Source: Oceanibaculum nanhaiense
GTDB taxonomy: Bacteria > Pseudomonadota > Alphaproteobacteria > Oceanibaculales > Oceanibaculaceae
NCBI RefSeq assembly: GCF_002148795.1
Contig: NZ_MPOB01000010.1
Span: 46,014-110,013 of the forward strand
Direction: 5' to 3'
DNA length: 64,000 nt
The position numbers and the translations under genes are program-made. The notes beneath the pieces were generated by a model. It did not search any database. It had not been told where the DNA came from and saw only the letters and a program-made list of their open reading frames with translations. Position 1 is the stretch's first letter; each line of letters begins with the position of its first letter. Below are positions 1-8,915 of the stretch, in pieces.

Positions 1-784
1 CGATGTTGCGAAGATCCTGAAGTGTTGAGTGCCACTCTTCGAGGAAGGCCTGGCGTCTCCTATCGCTGGCACTCTTCGGGGCGGTTTGTACGAGGCCTGA
101 CCATTTCGTAAAGCTTGGACTCGCCCAGAAGCTCTTGGGATCCGGCATCGCTGCAGCCAAGGCTTTCGCCCGTTGGGTCATCTCGCGAATTAATTCCTCT
201 GTCAGCGGGGTTGAGTGCGCGTCAAGCGTGGCAAACAGATCAAGAAGATCGCTACCCATTTCGTCGGAGATCTCTTCCTCAGAAAAGAAGCATCCGGCTT
301 CGACATTCTTGTACCACGCGCTGCCGGTCAGATTGGCAGAGCCAATGTACGTACCCACTCCGCGCCACCAGATGACCTTGGCATGGTGATGTTGGACGAG
401 ACGGCATACGAAGTTCGGAGATTTCTTGCTCAGGAAGCTTGCGAGGATCGGTACGCTAACTGCGACGCAATCATCCAGCCGGCCATAGAATTTGAGCGGA
501 ATCTTATTTTGCCAGCACCAGTCAAAGAGCAGAGAGGCGTCCGTAGCATATGCCACGGCGGCCAGAACCTCCTCGGTATCGCGCGAACAGTTTTCGGTGA
601 TATTTCGGAGGTAGTGGCCATTGATGCCGCCCATTATGAGTCGCATGGGCCGGGCCCCTTCTGTTTCGACTTCGGACGACAGCTCACACTGATACTCGTT
701 GTGATGAGGTGTGTAGCTCTGCCGTCCATCGTCGCTCCAATTTAGCTCCAATCCGTTGCAATGAACCGCTTCAAACCGGATCAA
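1..784 (-). CDS. Phospholipase D-fold nuclease, 3' end cut by window edge
   Basis: A minus-strand reading frame stays open from 784 to base 1, so only about 261 N-terminal codons are visible. Around residue 130-150 it contains a PLD/HKD-type active site: H-x-K followed after about ten residues by IGSANLTG (HAKVIWWRG...YIGSANLTGS). One such motif is visible; PLD nucleases work with one motif as a dimer or with two. The likely start is TTG at 784, which overlaps the stop of the upstream helicase gene (TTGA); the alternative is ATG at 646. The tight junction suggests co-transcription and co-function with the helicase-nuclease pair. The family cleaves DNA phosphodiesters; this protein's substrate is unknown. 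DrmC of DISARM is also a PLD protein, but no drmA or drmB is seen here. Confidence 0.8.
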   Translation of the reverse strand, partial: MIRFEAVHCNGLELNWSDDGRQSYTPHHNEYQCELSSEVETEGARPMRLIMGGINGHYLRNITENCSRDTEEVLAAVAYATDASLLFDWCWQNKIPLKFYGRLDDCVAVSVPILASFLSKKSPNFVCRLVQHHHAKVIWWRGVGTYIGSANLTGSAWYKNVEAGCFFSEEEISDEMGSDLLDLFATLDAHSTPLTEELIREMTQRAKALAAAMPDPKSFWASPSFTKWSGLVQTAPKSASDRRRQAFLEEWHSTLQDLRNI

Positions 785-3700
785 GCGAGATTAACCTCGA
801 ATACAACACCCACGATAGGCATGTGGATGAATGCGGTTTGCACGGATTTGCTAGTCGCCTGGGTAACCATTTGGCCATAAAGCCTGAGCTGAGGTGTGAA
901 CTCTTGAGCCTTCTCTAGCCACGTATCTGGTGCGCCAGGGAAGGTCTTGTGATCGAAGATCACGAAGCCGTTGTCGGTCTCTAATAAGAGGTCGATGCGG
1001 CCGCTGGCGCGCTGATCGCCGATACGGCTGAACACCGGCACCTCTTTGTGTCGTCGGGCTTGTGGCCAGCGGTCGGCAACGAATCGCTCGAGGCGATCAC
1101 TGGCCTCGATCAATGATGCAGGCTGCATGGCGCCGCTCACTCCCCACCGATCGAGAATGTCGCTCGCCATCACCTCGCGCTCCGCTAGCGGTCGGCTGGT
1201 GCGATCGGCTGCCAGAAATCCGTGAACCGCTTCGCCCAAAAGGCGCATATCCGGACTTCCGGTTATGGGGAGGCGCGAACCGATTTCGATGGGTGCCTCC
1301 GCTACGCCCGAGCTGCTGACTTCACCCTCAACCAGGAGCGCGCTTGGTAACAGCCATGCTGGTGGGTACTTGGGTGGATCGCCCGTGAGAAGGGGAGGCC
1401 CATACCAGGCGATCGCCTCGGTTCCGCCTTGCGGGATCGCCGGTGCAAGCGCGGTCACCGACTCGACGACCATTGTGAAGGTCTGGCCGTCCACGTTCAG
1501 TTCGACCTCACCGTTTGCCTGCGGCAGTGTGAGCACCGAAGTTCCGTCATCCCGGGTCAGCAGATCGATCCAGGCTGAAGGCGTTGACGGTCGGGTGGCG
1601 AAGACCAAGTAATCGCGCGCTCGGGTCATACCCACATAGAGCAGCCTGACAAGTTCTGCGATCTCGGCCTCCGTTCGGGCCTGGGCCTGCGGGCTTGCCG
1701 CCGCCGTCGCATCGAGATGGACGTCCTTGGCCTGATCGCCGTACGGCCAGGGCCAAAAGCGAATCCAGCGTCCCGCCAGCGGATTCCAGGCATCCAGTCC
1801 GTCTTCGGGGGCTTCTGAATAGACGCCGAAAGGTGACCGTTTTGCTCCATCCTGAAGGTCAAGCAGGATAACGACGGGCCACTCCAGGCCCTTTGCGCGA
1901 TGGTACGTGAGAACCCGGACGGCATCGTCACCTTCGAAGGCGGGGCGCTCACCGCCGTTTTCCAAGCCTTTTGCGAAGTGTGCGATGAGCCCCGCGGCAG
2001 TCGCCGCGCCCCGCGTGGCGCGGCATGCATCCTCGTACAAGAGCGCTACCTTCCGCAGGGCGTCCAGATTCGCTAAGCGTTCGCCTGCGCGGTCCCACCG
2101 CCGAACGAGCTGATCGATACGGGCCGCCGCGATGGCCGTCTCGAGTGCTTCGGCAGGCGTCAAGTGAGCCAGGTTACCGCGTTGCTCATCAAGGGCGACG
2201 ACTGCTTCGCACCGGGCCTTTAGCACATCTGCGCCTTCGGTCAGCCACACGGCCAGCCAGTCGTCGTTTCCTTCAATGAAGTGCGCAAGCTCGGCGATCG
2301 CGAGCGTGTCCGCCGGGTCAACCAGGTAGCGCAAGGCGGCAATCGCCAAGACCGCTTCCGGTGTGTCGAGCAGACCATCTCTCGGCATGGCCGCGAGAAT
2401 GCCGCGTGCGCCAAGGGCATCGGCTACGGTTTTGCACCGTTCGTTCTGGCGACAAAGAACCGCGATATCGCTTGGCTTCAGTGGTCGAGTGGTGCCGTCG
2501 GCGCGATTGACAACCGGAGTGGCTTCGGGTGCTGCCAGCAGCGCGTGGATGCGCCCCGCCATAGCTTCCAGTGCAGTCGGCCAGCTCTTACCCTCCAGCA
2601 TCCAGTGATGAAGGGCTGGACCAAAGCTCGGCGGTTCGTCTCGATGGATCTTTGGGATCACCACCTTGTCCGCCGGTACGCCCTTTGGCGGAAAGGCCAA
2701 GGCAAACACGGAGTTCGTGAACCGCACGAGGTCAGGCCGTGAACGCCGGGAGGTATCGAGCATCTCCTCCCCACCTCCCGTGGCTGGTCTGATTTTCTCG
2801 ATAACAGCATTTACAAGTGCCGGATCAGTCTGCCGGAAACCGAAGATGGCTTGCTTCTGGTCGCCGACCCAGAGAGAGCGCTTGACCGCTTTGGCCAACT
2901 CCAGAAAAACCGCCAGCTGGATGGGGCTGGTGTCCTGAAACTCATCCACCATTAGAAGGTCGAAGCGTTCGCGCATGCGGGCGCGAATGTCAGGTTGGCG
3001 CAGCAGATCAAGTGCAAGCGCTTCCTGATCGGTGAAGTCGAGCAGACCGCGCTCCCGCTTGAACTCTGAGAAATGGTCCAGTGCCTCTGCCGCACAGGCA
3101 AATGTGAGTTCGATGAACATCCGGATATCAGTGTGAAGACGCGGGTGGCCCGGATGACGCGCGGCGATGTCTCGCACCTCCTGGAGGAAGGGCTCCGACG
3201 CCTTCGCGGCCTTGAGCTTCGACAACCGAGCCCACGCGTCCCATGCCAGGGGTCTGCCGCTCGCCATCTGTGAGGCCGCCGTACGCAGCACACTCAGGGA
3301 TCTTGCTGTTGTGCTCGTTGAATCCCCGCCGGCTTCGATGTCAGCGATGCATTTCCGAACGGCTGTTAGCAAAGCATGATTCAGCTCATCGGCCGTCGCG
3401 GAGTTCGCGGCGGGCATGAGAAGTGGCTCCATCCCCTGCCAGGACTTGGCTGCAAAATCGGCGAACTGCTTTGCGTCGAGCCCGCTACCGCGAGCCAAGC
3501 GAACGATCTCAAGTACGGTCGTGGGCCAGTCATCCTGGCGCAGTCGTTCGGCGATGGGATCAATGCGATCAGAGAACTTCTGTATGGCCTCCTCGGTCGC
3601 CAGGCGAAACAAGGAGTCAGCCATTTCAGGGGCGATCACCTCAGCGACCGGCGACAGGCCTCCATCGATCGCGAAATCTCCGACGAGGCGCCCGCACACG

Positions 3701-3945
3701 CTGTTCACTGTGCCAACCAAGCCCGCCAAGGCGGATTGAGCGGCATCGGCGTGCCCTTCTTGAATGAGACGGGCGCGCACTCGCTCCAACAGCTCGGACG
3801 CCGCCTTGACCGTGAAAGTCGTCGCAATGATGCGGGCGGTCGACATCGCGCTTTCGGCAGCCTCAACGTACTCCGTACTCAATCGCCAGGTTTTGCCCGT
3901 GCCTGCGCCAGCGCTCACAACGGAGATCGGCCCCATACCATTCAT
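781..3945 (-). CDS. AddA/RecB-like UvrD-family helicase with C-terminal PD-(D/E)XK nuclease
   Basis: A 1054-residue superfamily 1A helicase. Walker A is SAGAGTGKT (residues 11-19), Walker B DEFQDTSP is near 332, the WVGDQKQAIFGFR motif follows, then TYHRAKGLEW and the motif VI sequence YVGMTRARDY near 770. The C-terminal 100 residues carry GRIDLLLE...FVIFDHKTFPG followed by QLRLYGQM, a RecB/AddA-type nuclease core. Start ATG 3945 is preferred because GGGAGG lies six bases upstream and the codon overlaps the stop of the AddB-like gene (ATGA). The order AddB-like then AddA-like mirrors addBA, the pair that resects DNA ends, but this copy lies directly downstream of BREX and is followed by a PLD nuclease, so a defence role is inferred rather than general recombination. 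Confidence 0.85.
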   Translation of the reverse strand: MNGMGPISVVSAGAGTGKTWRLSTEYVEAAESAMSTARIIATTFTVKAASELLERVRARLIQEGHADAAQSALAGLVGTVNSVCGRLVGDFAIDGGLSPVAEVIAPEMADSLFRLATEEAIQKFSDRIDPIAERLRQDDWPTTVLEIVRLARGSGLDAKQFADFAAKSWQGMEPLLMPAANSATADELNHALLTAVRKCIADIEAGGDSTSTTARSLSVLRTAASQMASGRPLAWDAWARLSKLKAAKASEPFLQEVRDIAARHPGHPRLHTDIRMFIELTFACAAEALDHFSEFKRERGLLDFTDQEALALDLLRQPDIRARMRERFDLLMVDEFQDTSPIQLAVFLELAKAVKRSLWVGDQKQAIFGFRQTDPALVNAVIEKIRPATGGGEEMLDTSRRSRPDLVRFTNSVFALAFPPKGVPADKVVIPKIHRDEPPSFGPALHHWMLEGKSWPTALEAMAGRIHALLAAPEATPVVNRADGTTRPLKPSDIAVLCRQNERCKTVADALGARGILAAMPRDGLLDTPEAVLAIAALRYLVDPADTLAIAELAHFIEGNDDWLAVWLTEGADVLKARCEAVVALDEQRGNLAHLTPAEALETAIAAARIDQLVRRWDRAGERLANLDALRKVALLYEDACRATRGAATAAGLIAHFAKGLENGGERPAFEGDDAVRVLTYHRAKGLEWPVVILLDLQDGAKRSPFGVYSEAPEDGLDAWNPLAGRWIRFWPWPYGDQAKDVHLDATAAASPQAQARTEAEIAELVRLLYVGMTRARDYLVFATRPSTPSAWIDLLTRDDGTSVLTLPQANGEVELNVDGQTFTMVVESVTALAPAIPQGGTEAIAWYGPPLLTGDPPKYPPAWLLPSALLVEGEVSSSGVAEAPIEIGSRLPITGSPDMRLLGEAVHGFLAADRTSRPLAEREVMASDILDRWGVSGAMQPASLIEASDRLERFVADRWPQARRHKEVPVFSRIGDQRASGRIDLLLETDNGFVIFDHKTFPGAPDTWLEKAQEFTPQLRLYGQMVTQATSKSVQTAFIHMPIVGVVFEVNLA

Positions 3946-6644
3946 GATCGACCTCCCTTGATCGAGGCGCCGCACAATGGGCGGTAGTCACAGAATCGGC
4001 AGCCGGGTTCGACCTGAGGCATCGGATCAACGTCGGCATCGTCGGGACCTGGCTCGACTCCTCGGACCAGGATTTCACCTTGCTCCAGCTGTGCCATTCG
4101 ATGATCGTAGGCGTGCTGGAGCACGTACCACGTCTGCTTGAGATCGGAGCCGGGCACATGGTGAGCGGCCGGGAATGGATGCGGGCTCGTGAAGAGCAAG
4201 GTCTGCTGCCGCAGCATGAAGTACCCGGCGCCGATCGCCCTGCGGCCGGCCTGCTCCTCAAGCCAAGCGTATGCGGCCAACTGAAGAGCGCGGCCCTCCT
4301 GTATCTCCTCTCGACGATATTTGTCCCGCCTCGACCATTTGAGATCGAGAACAACGGATCTGCCGTTTGCATCCTGAAGAACGAGATCGAGGTAACCGCC
4401 AAAATCCTGGCCCGGCGCCAAGCTCACGACGACCTCTTCCTCACATCCCCTGACGGTCAAGCCGGCATCGGAAATCATCTGGACCAGCAGGCGGATTGAT
4501 GAGGACACGCGCGCTTTGGCTCGTTCATACTCGACGGCATAGCCTGGCCTCAGCAACGGAGCGGCGATTGTGAGGGCAAGGCTATCGAATAGCCGTGCAG
4601 CCTCGTTTGCCGCGTCATCCGGCAGCCAATTCTTTCGTTGAGCAAAGAGATGCTCCACGACAGCATGAGCGAGAACACCAACAAGCTGCTCGTCGTCAGG
4701 CAGCACATTGAGTACGCTCGGGCGAATTCTTGCTCCGTACTGCAGCGCCCACGCAAGCGGGCACTCAATCAAGGTTTTGATGCTGGTGATCGATTCCATA
4801 GATCTGCGCGAGAGCGCGCACGCGGACAGCGTCCACTTTCGCCTGGGAGAGGGTAGGGGCATCGGGCCAACGGCTTGCCGCTTGATCACGCGATCGGCCA
4901 GCTGCGCTGTGCCAGCCACGGTAATCGATCGAGCCGGAAACCTTGCCTTCCCAACGGCTCTTAGGGGTTCTAATTGCGCAAAAATTTCATGCCACAAAGG
5001 ATGTGCCTCGGCAGCTTCACCACGGAGTTGACGGGGCATTACGAGGATCGCCCGCGATCGGACATTGAAGAGTGCTTGTCGCCAGCTGGCGGCCTCACGC
5101 AGGATCATGTCCTCGGCTGGCTCGATGCGGATATCGGCGGTGGCGAGTGCCGCAAGCTCGACATCAGACCATGGCAGTCGCGGAGGCGGTGTAATTTCGC
5201 CGGCAAACCCCCACCAGACGAGGGAATCGGTCATGCCCCAGAGCTGTCCAGGCTGATCAACGATAGACCAAGGGGCCGCCTCCTCGGTTGCTACTGGCGC
5301 AGCCGCGCCTTCGGCGGTTACAGCATCGATTAAGCGGCCAAGCTGGACCGGGGCAACACGAGGCGACCCTAGGGCCGCGATCGCCTCGCTGAGGGCGACC
5401 GCGTGCGAAGCCGCCGTCAGAAACAGAGGGTCGTCGTCACTTTGGGCAATGCCGGCTGACCATTGCGCAATGCGACGGCACACGCCCTGTACCACCTGCA
5501 CAGGAATTCCATCGGTGCGTCGAAAGCGCTGGGGTTCAAGCCAAAACCGCCATTCCGCTTGAGCTTTCTCAATTTCCTTTTTGACCGTCGGATCGTCCAA
5601 TCCGTCGTCCCGCTTCCACCCCGTCAAGTCGTTCACGCAGGTCTGCCAGGCATCGGTCCATAGTTCTCCCCCGATGCCTGGCTCGTTCATCAGAGCTTGC
5701 GCGAATCTGCGGGACACAAACCGGGGAAGAGGGCAGCGCGGCAGGCTCAGGAACTCGAGGATCCTCGCAGGCTCAATGGGATCCCATAAGATTTCCAGTG
5801 CCAAAGGCAGGACCTGGAGGGCGCTGCGCTGTGCGGAAGACTCGGTCCAGCCCGGACGCGGCAACCCTAGCCTTTGACATGCTGCATCCAGGGCGGGGCA
5901 TCCTGTTCCGCGGATGATGACTGTTTCGCCGTTGTCTCCCGAGGCAAGCCAAGCCGCCACTGCGTCAGCGGCTTGCCACTCATCGTCAGCGTCAAGGACG
6001 ATAAGACTTCCATCTCCTGCGAATTCAGAAGCCTTACCCCCGTTTAGCGATCTCTGGATGGCCGCGAGATCGGAGTCCCCCATGGGCTTGGGCGCTTCCA
6101 ACGCCTGAATGTCGACGCCTTTGGCCCGCAACTCAGTCAGCAAGCGTCGCCAGAGCGGAGGAAAGCGTTCCTCCGGTGACGTCACTTCGATTCGTTTGAT
6201 CGGCAGATCGGCCCCATCGCGCAGACCATCCAAGATGGCCTGCAGCCTCTCACCCAGGCTTGTGCCCAAAGGGAGGCCATTGGCGGCCTCCAAGGATGCC
6301 ATCGTGTCAAGGCGGGCTCCCCCACCGTCGATTGGCTGGCCATGCCAGCCGGCGGCGTAAAGCTCATCACGCCAAATGAGCAACTGCTTGGCTGTCGACC
6401 ATGCGTCACGCGCGAAGGAGCGAGAATAGAAGCGGGCTCCGTCATCGAGTCCTCGCAGCCGTCCCTGGTACCGCGCAATGCGAACAGCCGCGGGCGTGCT
6501 GGGGCCGGCGAGCCCGAGGGGAGCCTCAAGAAGGCCAAGGAGGCCGTGCGGGCCGACAACGGGTTGACCTATCGCCGCCGCTGACGCCGTTGCCGTTAGG
6601 GGGTGGCAAGGGCCATCAAGCTTCCATCCGAAGATAATCTGCAT
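3942..6644 (-). CDS. AddB-like protein with Cas4/AddB-type iron-sulfur PD-(D/E)XK nuclease domain
   Basis: A 900-residue protein. The N-terminal 600 residues resemble an inactivated UvrD-like helicase scaffold, as in AddB; no clean Walker A is seen. The C-terminal third carries the nuclease: IECPLAW near 626 provides the first cysteine, VLDLKWSRRDKY near 765 holds the D-x-K core with LQLAAY downstream, and CRFCDYRPLC near 880 provides three more cysteines, the layout of a 4Fe-4S-stapled AddB/Cas4 nuclease. It is the first gene of the second minus-strand operon, 216 bases after brxL; that gap shows no strong terminator, so read-through from BREX is possible. It overlaps the helicase gene by 4 bases. 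Confidence 0.8.
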   Translation of the reverse strand: MQIIFGWKLDGPCHPLTATASAAAIGQPVVGPHGLLGLLEAPLGLAGPSTPAAVRIARYQGRLRGLDDGARFYSRSFARDAWSTAKQLLIWRDELYAAGWHGQPIDGGGARLDTMASLEAANGLPLGTSLGERLQAILDGLRDGADLPIKRIEVTSPEERFPPLWRRLLTELRAKGVDIQALEAPKPMGDSDLAAIQRSLNGGKASEFAGDGSLIVLDADDEWQAADAVAAWLASGDNGETVIIRGTGCPALDAACQRLGLPRPGWTESSAQRSALQVLPLALEILWDPIEPARILEFLSLPRCPLPRFVSRRFAQALMNEPGIGGELWTDAWQTCVNDLTGWKRDDGLDDPTVKKEIEKAQAEWRFWLEPQRFRRTDGIPVQVVQGVCRRIAQWSAGIAQSDDDPLFLTAASHAVALSEAIAALGSPRVAPVQLGRLIDAVTAEGAAAPVATEEAAPWSIVDQPGQLWGMTDSLVWWGFAGEITPPPRLPWSDVELAALATADIRIEPAEDMILREAASWRQALFNVRSRAILVMPRQLRGEAAEAHPLWHEIFAQLEPLRAVGKARFPARSITVAGTAQLADRVIKRQAVGPMPLPSPRRKWTLSACALSRRSMESITSIKTLIECPLAWALQYGARIRPSVLNVLPDDEQLVGVLAHAVVEHLFAQRKNWLPDDAANEAARLFDSLALTIAAPLLRPGYAVEYERAKARVSSSIRLLVQMISDAGLTVRGCEEEVVVSLAPGQDFGGYLDLVLQDANGRSVVLDLKWSRRDKYRREEIQEGRALQLAAYAWLEEQAGRRAIGAGYFMLRQQTLLFTSPHPFPAAHHVPGSDLKQTWYVLQHAYDHRMAQLEQGEILVRGVEPGPDDADVDPMPQVEPGCRFCDYRPLCGASIKGGRS

Positions 6645-6860
6645 AGACGCCCCCCCATTCTTGAGGCAGATGTGCGGGCGAACCCACTCCGCTCATAAAA
6701 GTGAACTATATCAACTCGGCAAATGACCCGATTCGGATCGTAAATCGGTAACTGAGATGCCGGTCTTCCTTGATCGCGTCAGCAACTTCGACCTCCAGTA
6801 ACTTGTCTCTTATCAGACGCCCGATCCTGTCTTGTGTGTAGAGAATCGTTAGCTGGATCC

Positions 6861-8915
6861 CTATTCGACAAGAGCCTTGAAGACGGCGTCCGACCCGTCC
6901 TTGTAAAACTCGATGCTGATCTTCGTCCAAAGCTCGTCGGGAAGATCGTTCAGCTGCCGGCGTGCGGAAACCGGCATCAGAAGGGTCTGAGCTTGCTTGT
7001 CGATAGCGAGCTCGGCGATCCTGACTGCGTTCGGGATCATTTCGATCGAGCCCCCGAGATTCAGAGCGCCCACGACCATCGTTCCCCCTCGCGTGTTTCG
7101 GCCGAGCACGGCGCCGCAGAGGGCGACGAGCACGGGCACGCCGAGGCCCTCGCCGGACTTGTCCGTGTCCAGGGGCCGCATCTGGATGGTGAACTCCTCT
7201 TCCCGCGGGTTGCGGTCGCCCACCAGCTCTTTCGCCCTCGTGTACAGGTTCTGTTCGCCGACGCGGACGCTCTCGCGAAACGCCGGCGGGGTCGGCTGAT
7301 TGAGAATTCGCACGCCACTACCCGGACCGCAGGTGACCTCGATGCGGTAGAGGCCGGGGCCGGTCTCGGACGTGCCGAGACTGACACCCCAAACCTGGCC
7401 CGGTGGCAGAGGATCACTCTCGATCGCTTCGTCGCTGTGGAGCTCAGGCGTTGCGACGAACTGCTCCACGCCCTCGGGCCCGAGAATGTAGCTGAAGTGT
7501 GTGTTCCGGAACTCGCTTTTGAAAACGCGTCTCTGCTGCTCCTTCACGCGGCGCCGCGCTTCGAGCGCGATCCGGACCATCCATTCCAGATCTTCGTCGG
7601 AGATCGGCATCTCGGGATCGGGGAAGAGCAGCTTGGTCAGGCCGCTGACCGTCTTGTTGACCGCCTCGATGTCGCGACCGCTGAGCGCGCCGCCGAGATG
7701 GACGCGCCCCTGCATGAACGAGATTCTGTTGCCGCTGCGGAGCCGGCTCCAACCCTCGCTCAGGAAGTCGCTTACGAGCCCGAAGTGGTCCGTGAGGTGC
7801 TCGCTCGGCTTCAGCTTCGGGTAATCCCAACCCGGCGCGTAAGCGTGAATGCGGTCCATGAAGGCGGTGTCGTCGCGCATCTCCGGCGGCATCGGGCTCA
7901 GCAGATGGCCGATTTTCTGCTGTTGCTCCACATCCACGTCGAGGTTGCCGACCATTACAATGCTGCCTTCGGCGCGGATGTTCTCCTTGGCCCGGCTGAA
8001 CTGGCCTGAGGCCATGTAGCCCTTCATGATGTTCACGCCGTCCTTCTGATCGAAGGAAATACCTGATACCTCATCGAAGCAGACGACGTCGTACTGGCAG
8101 ACTAGGCCGCGTTGCCCGGTCGCGTTGTTCACGAACATCTTGGCGACAGTCGCCTTGCCGCCGGAGATGAGATGGGCGTAGGGCGATATCTGCTGGAACA
8201 AATGGCTCTTACCGGTGCCGCGCGGGCCGAGCTCCACGAGGTTGTAGTTGCGCTCCACGAACGGCACCATGCGGAGCAAGGCGACGCGCTTCGCCCGCTC
8301 GCTGAAAGCCGATGGCTCCAGACCGATGGATCGCAGCAGGAAATCAGCCCATTCGGCGGTGGTGAAGGCGCGCCGGCCCTTGATGTAGATGTCCAGGACA
8401 TCGGACTTTGACATCTGGATCGGCCGCAACGCGTCGACCTTGAAGGGGCGCCCGCCCTTTTCCTGCGCGATGATCCCGTCGTAACTGAGCGTCACTTCGG
8501 CATAAAAGCCGTCGGTCAGCATGCGCTCGTTCTCGCGCACCATCTCGTCATCGATGCGGACATCGCGAAGCACGAGGCTTGGCAGCTCGGCGACGTAGCA
8601 GTCATTCTTGGCGTCGAGCCGCGCCTTGAGCATGTCGATGATCTTGACCGATCCTGTCTCGCGCGCGCGTGCCTTGAAAAGCTCCTCCTCGCCGGTTCGG
8701 ACGGTGCGGTCCTTGAGCTGCTTCTCAACGATCTGCAGGCCTTCGGCGATCTCTTCCGCGTCGACGCTCGCGCAATAGCGGCCCAGCAGGAACTCGACCA
8801 CGTAAGTCGGAACCGGGTATTGCCGGGAATATTTCTGCACCAAGTCCTTGCGCACGAGGTAGCCGTCGAAGACGGATGCCGCGAGCTTGTCGAGATGGTC
8901 CAATTCCATCGTCAT
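6861..8915 (-). CDS. brxL: BREX type 1 BrxL, AAA+ ATPase with Lon-like C-terminal domain
   Basis: A 684-residue protein of typical BrxL length. Its start reads MTMELDHLDKLA, as in type 1 BrxL. Walker A is GPRGTGKSHLF near residue 228, with Walker B VVCFDEVSG downstream. The C-terminal 200 residues have the Lon-like fold sequence DKSGEGLGVPVLVALCGAVLG. Published work on BrxL describes a DNA-binding ring ATPase needed for phage restriction, with the Lon-like domain apparently not a conventional protease. Start ATG 8915 overlaps the pglZ stop by 4 bases, and the gene closes the BREX operon. Its presence, with no brxHI or brxD, marks the system as type 1. Confidence 0.95.
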   Translation of the reverse strand: MTMELDHLDKLAASVFDGYLVRKDLVQKYSRQYPVPTYVVEFLLGRYCASVDAEEIAEGLQIVEKQLKDRTVRTGEEELFKARARETGSVKIIDMLKARLDAKNDCYVAELPSLVLRDVRIDDEMVRENERMLTDGFYAEVTLSYDGIIAQEKGGRPFKVDALRPIQMSKSDVLDIYIKGRRAFTTAEWADFLLRSIGLEPSAFSERAKRVALLRMVPFVERNYNLVELGPRGTGKSHLFQQISPYAHLISGGKATVAKMFVNNATGQRGLVCQYDVVCFDEVSGISFDQKDGVNIMKGYMASGQFSRAKENIRAEGSIVMVGNLDVDVEQQQKIGHLLSPMPPEMRDDTAFMDRIHAYAPGWDYPKLKPSEHLTDHFGLVSDFLSEGWSRLRSGNRISFMQGRVHLGGALSGRDIEAVNKTVSGLTKLLFPDPEMPISDEDLEWMVRIALEARRRVKEQQRRVFKSEFRNTHFSYILGPEGVEQFVATPELHSDEAIESDPLPPGQVWGVSLGTSETGPGLYRIEVTCGPGSGVRILNQPTPPAFRESVRVGEQNLYTRAKELVGDRNPREEEFTIQMRPLDTDKSGEGLGVPVLVALCGAVLGRNTRGGTMVVGALNLGGSIEMIPNAVRIAELAIDKQAQTLLMPVSARRQLNDLPDELWTKISIEFYKDGSDAVFKALVE

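Noticed and set aside
1..784. DISARM system suggested by the PLD protein
   Set aside because: drmA, drmB and the DISARM methyltransferase are absent; the neighbours are AddAB-like genes and BREX.
6706..6930. A 74-codon minus-strand frame in the brxL to AddB-like gap
   Set aside because: It overlaps the brxL 3' end, has no ribosome site and no recognisable family, so it is not called as a gene.
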